NCBI GenBank assembly: GCA_029207755.1
Contig: JARCOQ010000026.1
Span: 1,361,001 to 1,425,000 of the forward strand
Source: Chamaea fasciata
Lineage: Eukaryota > Chordata > Aves > Passeriformes > Sylviidae
DNA length: 64,000 bases
Reading direction: 5' to 3'
The notes beneath the pieces were generated by a model. It saw only the letters and a program-made list of their open reading frames with translations, was not told the origin of the DNA and made no database searches. Positions 41,585 to 52,599 of this stretch are shown here, one piece after another. Every line of letters begins with the position of its first letter. Position 1 is the stretch's first letter. Both the position numbers and the translations under genes were made by a program.

Positions 41585-44500
41585 TTAGCCAGCGATTTCT
41601 GTCACAGTGGTAACCAACTTCTGACCGTTCCACACTGTCTTGAACTGTTCTGGGACAGGGAATTCAGTCTGGAGGGGGAAAAAAACCAGAAACCTGTAGT
41701 CAGAAATCAGTTTACGACTGAGATCAGTGAGCACTCCCACTGCTTCAGGCATTTCTCTCCTCAGCTTCATGCTGTTACCTCCTGTACCACCCCTGGCGCC
41801 TTGTTCTGCCCCCAAGAGATCCCGAGGAACAAGCAGCTCTCACAAACCAGCAATAATCCAATCTACAGATACTTTCTGCTGGTTTTTTAAATCAGATCAC
41901 CATTCACAACCTCCAAACTCTCCCCCCCACTGTAACCAACACTCCCTGCAGGGGCTCAAAACACAGCCCCAGCCCCAGGCAGAGCTGCAGGAGGATCCCA
42001 GAGCGGCACTCACAAAGTCCCCCCCCTCGGTGGGGATGAGCACGTTCATCTCCGAGGACTTGGCACTGACGATCTCGCAGTCGAGGGAGCTCTTGCTCAG
42101 GTACACGTGGCACCCATCTGTCTTGTTGATGGAAATCGTTGGCACTTTACCCATGACCTGCCAGGGCCAGAGCAGAATTAGTTCCACCTGGACAACCACA
42201 GCATTTTTTGGGTGTGTTTTCTTTCAAGGCCAAGAGGTTTGTCTCTCCAAGCCCTCCCTGCGATAATCGCGCGGGATTCAAATGTTCCCACCTTTAGCAA
42301 AAGTCCCAAGTTTTTGTTTGAAGTTTTCCCCAGTTTCTTGTTCTGGTCTCTTTAGAGCAGAACTTGAGCCAGCACTGGGTAAACTGACCATCCCAAATCA
42401 GATGCCCAAACTGAACTGGAATAAATCTTACTGCTGGCCTCCTGCTTTGGCAGCCAAACGTGCTTTCTACCTCACAGAGCCCCAGCTCTTACCCCACACC
42501 CTGAAACAGCTCAAAGACACAAATTTCAGCCCTTTCCCAAGGGACAGATGGTGTTTCATGGATGTTTTCCACAGCTGCACATTCCTGGTCTGGAAATACA
42601 ACACCCCCAGAGCCAGGAGAGAGAACAGGTCACTCACCTGAACCTTCACATCCCTGCTGTTGATGATCTCCACAATGCCCACCACGTCATCAAACACCAG
42701 ACCCAGCTTCTTGCAGTTATCTGCAAAGAAAAGCAGATCAGGGCACAAAGATTTTGGAGGCTCCAGCTCCTGCACACACACACAGCAGCAGGCAGAGGCA
42801 GCCTGCAGGGCTCTCCCCACTCACCGAGGGTGATGGAGTTGATCTTGCCTTTGATTTGGAGTGTACTGTTTGTGCACTTGAAAACATATGCTACCTGCTT
42901 CAGCTCTGTCTCACTGATGACCAGGTTAGAGGCATTCTCCTGGTTTTCCTGAAAAGCCAGAGGAAACACACTTCATTTTCTGAAAGCAGAGCAATCAATC
43001 CATTGAAATCCCTTTAAAAACAAGCAGGTGCCTTCAGGCTGGTAAAAACGTCTCCAGAAGAGCCTCCCGTGCTTCTCGGAAGCTCCCATCCCTCCAAACC
43101 CGCTCCTGGCAGCACCAGGCACTCACCACTCTCCACTTTTTGCCTTCTAATTCTAGCAATGGAGGTGCCTTCGGGGAGGTGCCATGGGAGGGATTAGCAT
43201 TGCAGGCTGGCTTGGGAGCAGTGAAAGGTTTGGGGCCGCTTCTCACAGGGCCCCCTTGGTTCTTCAGGGCTGGATTCTTGTGGGTTTTCATGTCATCTGA
43301 GACGTGCCTCAAGCCTGCAAGAGAAGGCAAACCCGAGACCTCCAGCAATGCAGCTCCACAAACACCAGGCATCAGTGGTGCTCAAGATAACACTTGTCAA
43401 AACACAAATAAACCCCTGAGACTGGGGCGAAGCTGAGCCCAAGTGTGAGTGACAGGAAGAGAAGGAGGAAGCAGGAAATGCTGGTGCAGTATTGACAAGA
43501 ACACAACGTGAACCACAGAACTGTGCCAGCTCTTCCATTCTGCAGCTGGAAAAAGCCCCGAGCCCAGCACCCCGTGCTCACCAGGTAACACAAAAAAGGG
43601 AAAAAAAAAAAAAAGTCTGTACAAACAGCTGTGAAATTGCACTTTTTGTACCAGAAACATGCAGGCAACCAAAGGGCTCAGCCTCAGGTATTTCCAGCTA
43701 GAGGTTCATGTCTTGTCCCACCTGCCAGATGAGTGGAGAGCTCACTCTGCCCCTGGGAAAGCGCTGCCCCAGCCCCAAATTGGGACCAGACGGGTATGGA
43801 TGTACTTTTGAAGCAGATGCTTTGAGGGACAGCAGGAAAACAAGGAGCAGCAGCACAGGGAGCAGCAGCAGGGCAGCTCCCGCCCTCCCCGTGGCCCTGA
43901 CGTACCCGAGGTGATCCCTTCTCCCCGGTTGATCTGGGCGAAGAGCGCCGAGCGCGAGGCCGAGTCGTCCGTGCCGGAGCTCACGGGGGCAGGAGGAGGG
44001 GGAGGCCCCGGGGGTGGGGGTGCAGCCCCAGCCGGGGGGGCAGGTGGTGCTTTGGCCCCTGCTGCGGCTACAGGACCCTGGAAGAGCAGGGAAGAGGAAA
44101 AAAGAACTCGCACCCAGCTCCGCTCCCGCGGCGGTGACCGCGCCGGAGCTCCCCGCTGCAGCAGCACTCACTGTTTTGCTCCAGGTCAGCCCTGTGGTGT
44201 GGTACTCTTTGATGTAGGCCTGCAGCTCCGTCCAGATGCTCAGATAAGCTTTCACCCAGTCCACTTGTTTTTTATCTCTGAGAACACAAGGAGGTGAGAG
44301 GAGGAGGAATTAAAGGCTGAGGAAAGCCTGTGGTCAGGTGCTGGAGCAGCCCCAGCTGGCCAAGCCCAACGACATCCCGAGGAGAAAAGGTGAACTTACA
44401 CATCCTTGTACTCCTTGAGGATCCGGTTGGTGTAAAACATGGCAGCATCAGTCATTTCCTTCACGTAAGGACCAGGCTTTGGAGCCTAGAGCAGAAAGAA

Positions 44501-47396
44501 CACGTGAGCAGCCCAGACTCTCCCCAGCAGCCCAGGGAAAACTCTTCCCACTGGAGCCCTTACCATGGCCACCCAGCCCAGGGCTGGGATGCTCTCGCTG
44601 ACTGCTGACAAGTGGTTGAACAGTTTGCTACCACGGTTCCTCTCCCTGAAATTCTGCACGGCCTGGATCTGCTCCGAGATTGGCTTGAGGAGATCTGAGA
44701 ACGCGTTCTGCACAACGACACGGAGGGACAGCAACAATTAAAGAGATTCATTAGCACGGCTCTGCGATGGCTGCGCGGCCGAGGTGACGGTGACTCGGAA
44801 CAAGATTCCAACTGGCCCCAGTGACTGCTGCAGCCCCTGCCCGGGCCTGGCCCCGTCCAAGGCAGGCTTGGTCCCACAGCCCAGCTCCTCCAGGGCTGAA
44901 GTCATTGCTCCCATCGGATCGGCGCCGTGGGAGAACGCCAAGAACTGTGACTCATGTTCAATCCAGGAGACACTGACAAAGCTTGTTAGTAACCAGGACA
45001 GAAATAGCATTTGCCTTTCCTGGGTTCCTTTGTTCCAACACACAGTTTGTTACGTTTTTCCTCTCCTCCACGAACCCTCGGAGAAGAGGGAGCTGGGCAG
45101 GTTTGGCAACTACAGCCTGCCCCACAACCAGAGTCCCAGCAAGTTCAGAGGTCACCCCCATCAAGCCAGACTTCAAGATTCCAGTTATTTCTCAAGTCAA
45201 TCCTCCAGTATTTGGATGGTAAAAATTTGCTGCTGTGTGCTGTCCCCTTGGAATGCTGAGTGGAAGTGCCAGAAGCGCTCCGGGGTCAGAGCACAGCAAA
45301 GAGCCAGCTCCGTGTTTCCACAGATGCCTCCGAGGCAAATTTCCTTCCTCCAGCATCTGAGTCTCCTGCTGGTGGCAGCAGAGAGGGACAAATTTGGGCA
45401 AAACTTGCTTTCCAAAGCCTCAGCTTCTGCTTTTGCTGCCCTTTCCTGTGTTTAGATGAAAACTGAGAGGTCCCAAGCACCGCTGGCCAGGCCACACTTT
45501 CAGAAGTTCCAGCCCAGCAGCACATTCCAGTCACAGGATGGGGAAATTCCTCAGCACAAGGACTGAGAGTTCACCCGTTTTGCATTTTAAACTGGCTGCT
45601 CCAGAACTAGGCTCCTGCCAGACAACCTGCACAAAGAGCTACCCTAGATTGAGGCTGTTCTTTGTTCATAATCCTTTATTTAAATAACGTGTCCGTGGGA
45701 TTCATAAGCAGATTCTCAGGCTAGAGGCTGCACAGAGCTGCATCCCAGCAGGCCTGGTGAAACATAACAACCCTCCAAGGCTGATTTTGGGGAAAAAAGA
45801 TGCAGATCTACTCTGCAGTGAATAGGAAAGGAGCACAGAAATCCAGCTCCCACCGTGTAACAGTAGAAGCCACGACGGAGTGAGATAATAACTGCAAAGA
45901 AAAGCAAGGTGGGATCCTGTTGCTCGGGGAAAAAAAACAACAGTTCTCAGCAGGGAAAAGCCGATGCATTCAGGATCAGATTCTCAGCCACACATCCTGC
46001 TGAGAAGCAGCAGCCCAGGCTAAAGTGTTAAATTACCTGCTAAGGACAAATCAATCCTAAAAGCCCAGCGATTATTCAGGGGCCATTGAGTAGAGACAAG
46101 TGTCTGCTCTGCTCCTGGAGGACTCCGAAAGCCTGCAAGTGTCTTGAGCATCACAGAATGAAAAGCAGGAGCTACACAAATCCCAGGGCGGCTCCTGGCC
46201 CAGACAAGATCCTGTCTGCAGGTTCTCCGGGAGCACTGATTGAGCAGAGCTGGAGGCCGGGGAAACTGGAGACAGAGGCAGCCAGCTGACACCCCCAGGC
46301 TGCTCCGAGAGCTCCACAGCGCTTGGTGCTGGGACAGCTGGGAGACGCCAGCTCTGCAGCCCCCAGAACCAACGCCCAGGGCTCTGGGGAGCACCCAGAG
46401 CAGCTCCTGCCTTCAGCAAACAGCCCCAGACCTCCTCCAGTTCCCCTTTTGGCGCAGCTGTGACAGCCCAGGCTCCCCCGGCACCCTGGCCCCGAGGGCA
46501 GAGGTTTCTCCTCCGGGATTTCCCACACTCACCTCTGCCGGCTGCTGGTGCTGAGATGCCACCACCAGAAGAGCCCTCTCGCTCATCAAGCCTGCGTGGA
46601 CCATCTCAGCCTAAGGACAGACACAAACGTGAGGGAGATTCTCCCTTGTGCCACACTAACAGACCACCCCACGCTGACCTCGAGGCACGCTCCTGGGGAA
46701 ACCCACCCCCAGAGGAACCTCACCAGAGTGTCACAGCTCAGGGCTGGGGAGTTTTCAGGCCTCCTAAAGGCCTGCAGCAATGCACAGCCAGGAATTTGGG
46801 ATTTCCAGGAGAAAGTTTGATTCATCCTGTGTGTGGGTGTGGGCGGCAACCTGAAGGTTCTCTGGGCATCTGCTCTGAATCCTATAAACATCCCGGGATG
46901 CAGGGCCAGAGGGATGCAGACTGTGACAGCAAACTTGGCCCCTGCAGCCCTCAGGAGAGGCAGCAGCTCTAGAGCAGAGGGAGAACAGGAGTCCTTACGT
47001 GTTTCTGCACGTCCCCGCCGACCTCCTTGCTGATCTTGGTGTACTCGGCCACGGGCCCGGCCAGAAGGGCATCGAAAGCCTGCACGTACTGAGCCACTCC
47101 TGGGGGGAAAACCAGAGCACAGGGATCACCAGGAGCACCCCACAGGCTGCCACAGCCCCAGGCTGCACCTCCCACCTGCAGGAGGCTCAGCCCCACAGAG
47201 ATTTTATCTTCACGGGGCAGCAGGCGCAGCCTCCCCAGGGTGTGCCCTGTGCCAGCCCTGCACGGCTCCTGGCACTGCCCTGGGACCTGCTTTGGGCCTT
47301 ACCTTTGGCAGAGCCATCCCCACACATGCCAGAGCCTTGGCACACGGTCTCCAGGCGCTCCACAGCCTTCTCCAACCGCTCCACCAGCCTCTCCAT
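41585..47396 (-). CDS. CAP1: Adenylyl cyclase-associated protein 1, 12 coding exons
   Basis: CAP1 is a cytosolic actin-recycling protein. It speeds cofilin-driven depolymerisation and nucleotide exchange on G-actin. Exons in transcript order are 47396-47303, 47099-46999, 46610-46533, 44707-44564, 44485-44400, 44277-44172, 44077-43906, 43314-43127, 42948-42825, 42720-42638, 42157-42014 and 41668-41585. They total 1404 bp, or 467 residues (human 475). Parts in order: the RLE coiled-coil motif [10 protein letters not shown] at the N-terminus; the helical folded domain at about 35-205; a proline run at about 223-234; a WH2 segment [14 protein letters not shown] at about 262; and the C-terminal CARP beta-helix from about 315, ending [11 protein letters not shown]. 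The first exon continues as UTR to 47415. The start is the Met matching human Met4, because the codon matching human Met1 reads GGA. Confidence 0.96.
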
Positions 47397-47415
47397 GTCT
47401 GCTCCTGTGCACGAC

Positions 47416-50400
47416 CTGCGGACAGGAGACAATTACCTCCATCCTCACAAGCCACAGAGGGTTTCTGGCTGTCTGGTACAGGCTCTACCAGTCCCAGGAG
47501 AGTCGTTTCTGCCCAGCTCTGCACCCTGAGGATGGCCAGCAACGCACCCTCACGTCAGCAAAGACAGCTGGGTTACGCAACAGCCTCCTGCTGTTGCCAC
47601 ACTCGCCCCTTATCATTTTCTGTTCTATTTTAAAGGGCTCCTTACATGTGTAAGAACATAAAGCTGCCACCTTCTCACCTCGCAGTGACAGCGCTCAGTG
47701 ACACAAAGGTCTGCCCGGGTTCTCACTGCAGTCAGCTCCTGGCCAGAGTTCCGGCTGTGACCACACAGCTCAGCTGCTCAGCTGGGAGATCGCACACTCC
47801 AGGTGAAAACTACTGGGTTTGAATGTCCAAACGCAGCCGGGAGGACCTCCTGGAGTCCTGAAGTGCTCCCAGGAGCATCTGTAAGCCCAGCATCACTCGA
47901 GCACAGAGCCTGGGCCACCCTGGCACACGCCACGGGGAGCAGCTGCACGAGCTGAGGAGGCAGAGCTGCTTCTGCAACAACGCTCCCCTGTTCCTCCTCT
48001 GCAGCTCCGGTGTCTGCAGAACCTCCTCTGCAGCCACTGCACAGGAAAGAGGCTCAGGCACGCCCAGCCATTTGCTGCATCTCATCTGGAAAAAGTCTTC
48101 GAAGTCCCATAAACTTTCCATTAATTACTGCTGTGCACCAAGCAACAAGACAGGTCACGCTCCCAGCGCAGGAACGCCCGGGGAATGCGGGGAGGGAGCA
48201 GCAAAGTCACCAATGGCTCCTTTATCTTATCACCACTCATCGAAACGATTTTACAGCATGAATCACGATGGTGGCCTGGACACAGTTTCCCTCTCAAGTG
48301 GTCGCTGCAGCCTGCAGAAGCTCAAACCCCTGCCCTGGAGGAGGGGGTCCTTCCCAAAACATTCCCTGGAACGCTCAAGGAGGAAGGCAGGGTTCACTCA
48401 GCTGCACTGACACTGAGAGGAAACCCCAAGCTCTCACTCGAGTTTTGGTTTTGTTCACAAGCCTTCTCAGCCCGGCCTCAAAGTGCACGTTTTCACCCAG
48501 TTTCCAGAGGATGTGGGGCAGATCCAGGATTAGTCACGAGCCCAGCACTGATGTCACAAGACAAACAAGGCCGTTTTCCACCCCTCTTCTGCCCGCTTGC
48601 CTCAGGAGAGGCAGCTCCGCCGTGGGGGGCAGGGGAGAGGCCAGCCCCCCTTCCAAGAGGAAGAGAAGTGGTTTCCTCCTCTGTCTTCAGCTGAGCCAGA
48701 GGACAGGCCGTGCATCAAACTGGACAGCAGCGACTGGATGCCTTCCAGATACACACACACCAAAAAAAACCCCCAAACCTAACCCAGAAAACAATTAAAA
48801 TAATACTAAAAAAAAAGTGCAGAGAAGCCAAAACTCCACGGCAGCATCAGAGTAACGAACAGCTCTGCCTCTTGAGCAGGAACCCCGAGCGAGCGCAGGA
48901 TCCTGCGCCCGCTGCTGCACCCGCGGGAGCCGAGGCAGGGGAGCGCCGGGCTCTGCCTCCCCCGCTGCCGGCACCCAGCGTGGGGTGGGCTCTTCCCCCA
49001 AAACCAGCCAGCCGCGCTCCCGGAGAGGGATGTGCCCCGCTGATCCCCCCGCGCCACACTGCAGGCCGGCCTCTAATCTCATCAGCCCCGTTACCCAGTG
49101 GCAAACTGCAGCTCGGATCAGGATTACCGACCGCAGAGTCCAGCTGGAAAGCTGTTTCCTAACCCCCCCTCCCCGCCAGCAGCAAAGCACCCTCAGCCCT
49201 GGGTGGGATTAACGTCCTAAAAGCGCAGCGCTCCTCGGGACTCGCATTCCTGCCGCTCTCCCTGCTCTTTGACAACTCCTTCCCCGTTGTTTTGTTTGTT
49301 TTTTTTTTTTTCCTGAGTGCTCGGTACCAGCTCTGCAAACCCGGTGCTGCCGGACAGATGGTGAACTCGTTTTAATTTCCTTTTAATGGGCGGCATTAGG
49401 GCAACTTAAAAGATAAGTCAGTTGGTAAACTGGCAGCAAAACGAGAGCTAAGTGCAGGCAAGCCCAAGTCCTGGATCTCCGTCCCTCCCCTGGACTCGCC
49501 CTCCCTGTGCCCTTTGCCCTGTGGATGCAGCTCTTTCTGCGGCCTGGATCCTCACAAGGAATGAAATAAAAACACGGAGCTGTAACTAAATCAGAGTTCG
49601 CAACCCAGAGATTAACATTCAGCAAGGGAAACAAAAACAACCGCGCGGCGGATCTGCCTGGACCGCATCTAGACAGCGTTTGGTCTGCTGGCCTGTTTGA
49701 AGGGGAAAATAATTCCACAGAAAGTGACGAATGGACTTCAAAGGCCTCAGTGCAAACAATCAGAGCTTGTTTCCCTTCTGTGAAGAGGAAGGTGAGACAG
49801 ACAGAATCATCCAGGTGGCATTTTTTGCTCCGCACATCACCCCGTGCTCCAGAGGGATGCGGGAGGCTTTTCCTGCTCCCTGTTGCAGGTTTGGAGCTCT
49901 CCGCCGGGGTGGAGATGCAGCTCTCCCTCCCCAGGCCACGACACGGGATTTAAATCCAGGTCTTGTGCAAATTCAATTGAACTTTGATTAGCAGTGGAGC
50001 GGAAGCAGCGAACGGGCGTTTCACCCACGGCCAGAGGGGCCATTCCTTTTCACAGCACATTTGTTCATCTATCAACTGCCCTTTATTCCCATGCCGGCCT
50101 GGGAACAGCAGCTCTGGACGCGCTGTGCCACAAACAGCCTGAGCAGTGCAATAAAAGGAAAGGATTTTATTGGGGAAAAAAAAAAAAAAATCAGTTAAAC
50201 CCCAAACCCTGCACGACACAGCAAGAGGAGTTTCCTGTTTGGGGAACATCAAGGAGCTGGCCAGTCCCAGCCTCAGAGTGAGCAAATTCTCAGGGGGAAA
50301 AAAAAAAAAAAAACAAAAAAAACACCAAAAATGAAATTTTTTGCTTGCCTGAGACAGCACATAAAGCTGAGCCCTTTCTGAGACGTTCTGGAAGACACGG

Positions 50401-50900
50401 ATGCTGGTTTTAGAGGCAAAGCCAAGGCAAACCTACGCCTCTGCTCACACCGAGCCCGACAAACTGCTGTCAGCACCACGGAATTTGCATCAGCTACTTC
50501 CTGTTTCTACGGGCAAAAGAAATAAAGATGGGACAACTAAATTAGGAACATACCACAGTTTATTTCTGAGCTGACACTGGGATATCTCAGGGGATCAGCT
50601 ACCAGATCATTTCCAACATTTATATCTGCCCAAAGCCCAAAGAATTTTTTTTTTTTCTTTTTTAAACAGTTCAGCTCATCGAGGCAGGAATTATTTGAAG
50701 CAAGGCAGGAGTCAAATGCCTGAATTTAGCCAGTGGCCAGGAGCAGCCATGAACACAAGACAGCTATTGCTGGTCCCAGCAGCTGCCAGGACAGAGATCT
50801 CAGCTGTTTATAGTCCAACAATACTTGCTGACATTGCGCCAGAACCCGTGCTGGCTGCTCCTGCTATTTCAGATCCACTTCATTTAGAAAACCAAGAGTG

Positions 50901-50934
<34 letters not shown>

Positions 50935-51650
50935 ATCTGGCCCCTGTTCCAGCTTTCCCATACAACAAACTCCCTTGAAGCCATTAAAAACGTTATTTGC
51001 TGTTTTTACTGACACATTAAGAGGGGGTTAAAGCTCGGCACAGGAGCAAAGGCTCCTTTTTTTCAGCACAATTATCTGAATTAGGAGGTTCGTGCTTGCC
51101 AGGCTCGCTTGCCACACTCCTCTCACTTCCTCTCCCTGTCAGGGTGATGGATCCAGCAGGGAGGTAACCGAGGCTCTGGGATCTGAGCTAAGCTGGATGC
51201 AGCACCCAGCTCCAAATCAGCAATTCCGGGCATGGAAACTGCTCAGCGTCTCCTCCCGTGTCTGCTCCAGCACGGGCTGAACTTTCCGCATCAATAGCAG
51301 GGGTATTTCTGGCTTTCAGAAAGCTCAGCGATATTCCAGGGACACAGGGATGGCTCCGGCAAGGGAACGGGCACACACAGCAGTGGCCCGGTGCCACGGA
51401 TCCTGGCTTTTTTGTTCATCTGCAGCACAAGGCTGGGGGAATTCCAGAACCCGACGTGCAAAGCAACCCCGTAATTATTATTTTTCCACTCACGGAATCC
51501 GACGGAATCACACATTTATCCCACCCTAACCACCCGCAAAACGCCAAGAGGAGGAACCAGCAACAGGCTGAGGACGGGAGAGATGGAGACGCGGAGCACA
51601 GAAATCCTCGCTCCAGGCTGCGGCAACCCGGGGAGCGGCCGCATCAGCCC
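47416..51650 (-). other. CAP1: CAP1 first intron (5' UTR intron)
   Basis: The splice acceptor at the 47415/47416 boundary and the CpG island near 52 kb imply a long intron between a non-coding first exon and the coding exons. I see no exon or recognised transposon here. It contains A-rich runs near 50170 and 50300 and a 27-A run at 50905. Confidence 0.6.
50905..50931. repeat. Homopolymer run of 27 A
   Basis: Twenty-seven uninterrupted A residues follow CTTT in the CAP1 first intron. There is no element body beside it that I recognise. The length may not be exact in an assembly. Confidence 0.95.
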
Positions 51651-52330
51651 CCGGCAGCGCCGTGCCCGTGCCGGTGAGTCGGTGCGGCCCCGGTAACCGA
51701 GCCCCCGCCCCTGCAGGGCCCCCGGGAACAGCCCCGCGGGGGTGTTGGCTCCGTTCCGTGCCCCAAATGAACCCAAAGCGCCGCCTGTACGGGATCTACC
51801 CCCGCAACCGGCCCGGGGCTTCTCCCGCATCCCGGCCCGGGTTCCCCCGCCCGGTGCCCGGTCCCCCGCTCGCTGTCGCCGGTACCGCCCCCAGATCCGG
51901 CCGTGTCCCGGTGCCCGCTCACTCCCACGTTCAGATCCGACCGTGCCCGGTGCCGCTCACCCCCACCCTCCGCCCCTCAATCCCGGCCGAGCCCGGTGCC
52001 CGCTCACCCCCGCCCTCCGCCCCGGCCGTGCCCGGTGCCGCTCACCCCGCGCCGCTCCCGCTCCGCCGCTCCCGGCGCCGCCCAGCCCCGCCGCGCCCGC
52101 CGCTTCCGGCCCCCGCCCCGCGCGCCGGATGTGCGCACGGCGCGCGCGGCGCGGCGCCGCGGGGGGGGGGCGGGGCTTCGGCAAAGCCGCCGCGCGATTG
52201 GCGGACGGGGATGGAGGCGGGGTTGGAAAGGGGGAATGGGTGGGGCAAAAGGGCGTGGCTGCGGGGCCGATTCCGCCCTGCAATTGGCTGATGGATGGGA
52301 GGCGTGACCTGAATATGCGATGGGCGGTAT
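51650..52330 (-). promoter_or_regulatory. CAP1: CAP1 CpG-island promoter
   Basis: This is the most CpG-dense part of the right half of the window, upstream of the CAP1 coding exons. It has an ETS-type CTTCCGG near 52105, an NRF1-like TGCGCACGGCGC near 52133 and a long G run near 52160. The non-coding first exon of CAP1 should lie here, but its exact donor is not determined. Confidence 0.65.
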
Positions 52331-52400
52331 CAGGGGCGGGGTCTCCCCGATGGGCGGGGCAATGGGGTCGGATGGGGGCCGGGACCACCGGGGGGAATCG

Positions 52401-52577
52401 GGACCCCCGGAGGGGCTGGCGGGGGGCTCCGGGACCCGCCTGGGGTCGCACCGAGGGGCTGGGGCGGCTCCGGGACCCCCGGAGGGGCTGGCGGGGAGCT
52501 CCGGGACCCGCCTGGGGTCGCACCGAGGGGCTGGGGCGGCTCCGGGACCCGCCTGGGGTCGCACAGAGGTGCTGGGG
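52401..52577. repeat. 72-bp tandem repeat, about 2.5 copies
   Basis: GGACCCCCGGAGGGGCTGGC recurs at 52401 and 52473, and CCGGGACCCGCCTGGGGTCG at 52429, 52501 and 52542. The last step is 41 bp, so the third copy is internally shortened. It lies just upstream of the CAP1 island and explains the long open frames there. Confidence 0.85.
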
Positions 52578-52599
52578 GGGAGTTGAGAGCACCAGCAGG

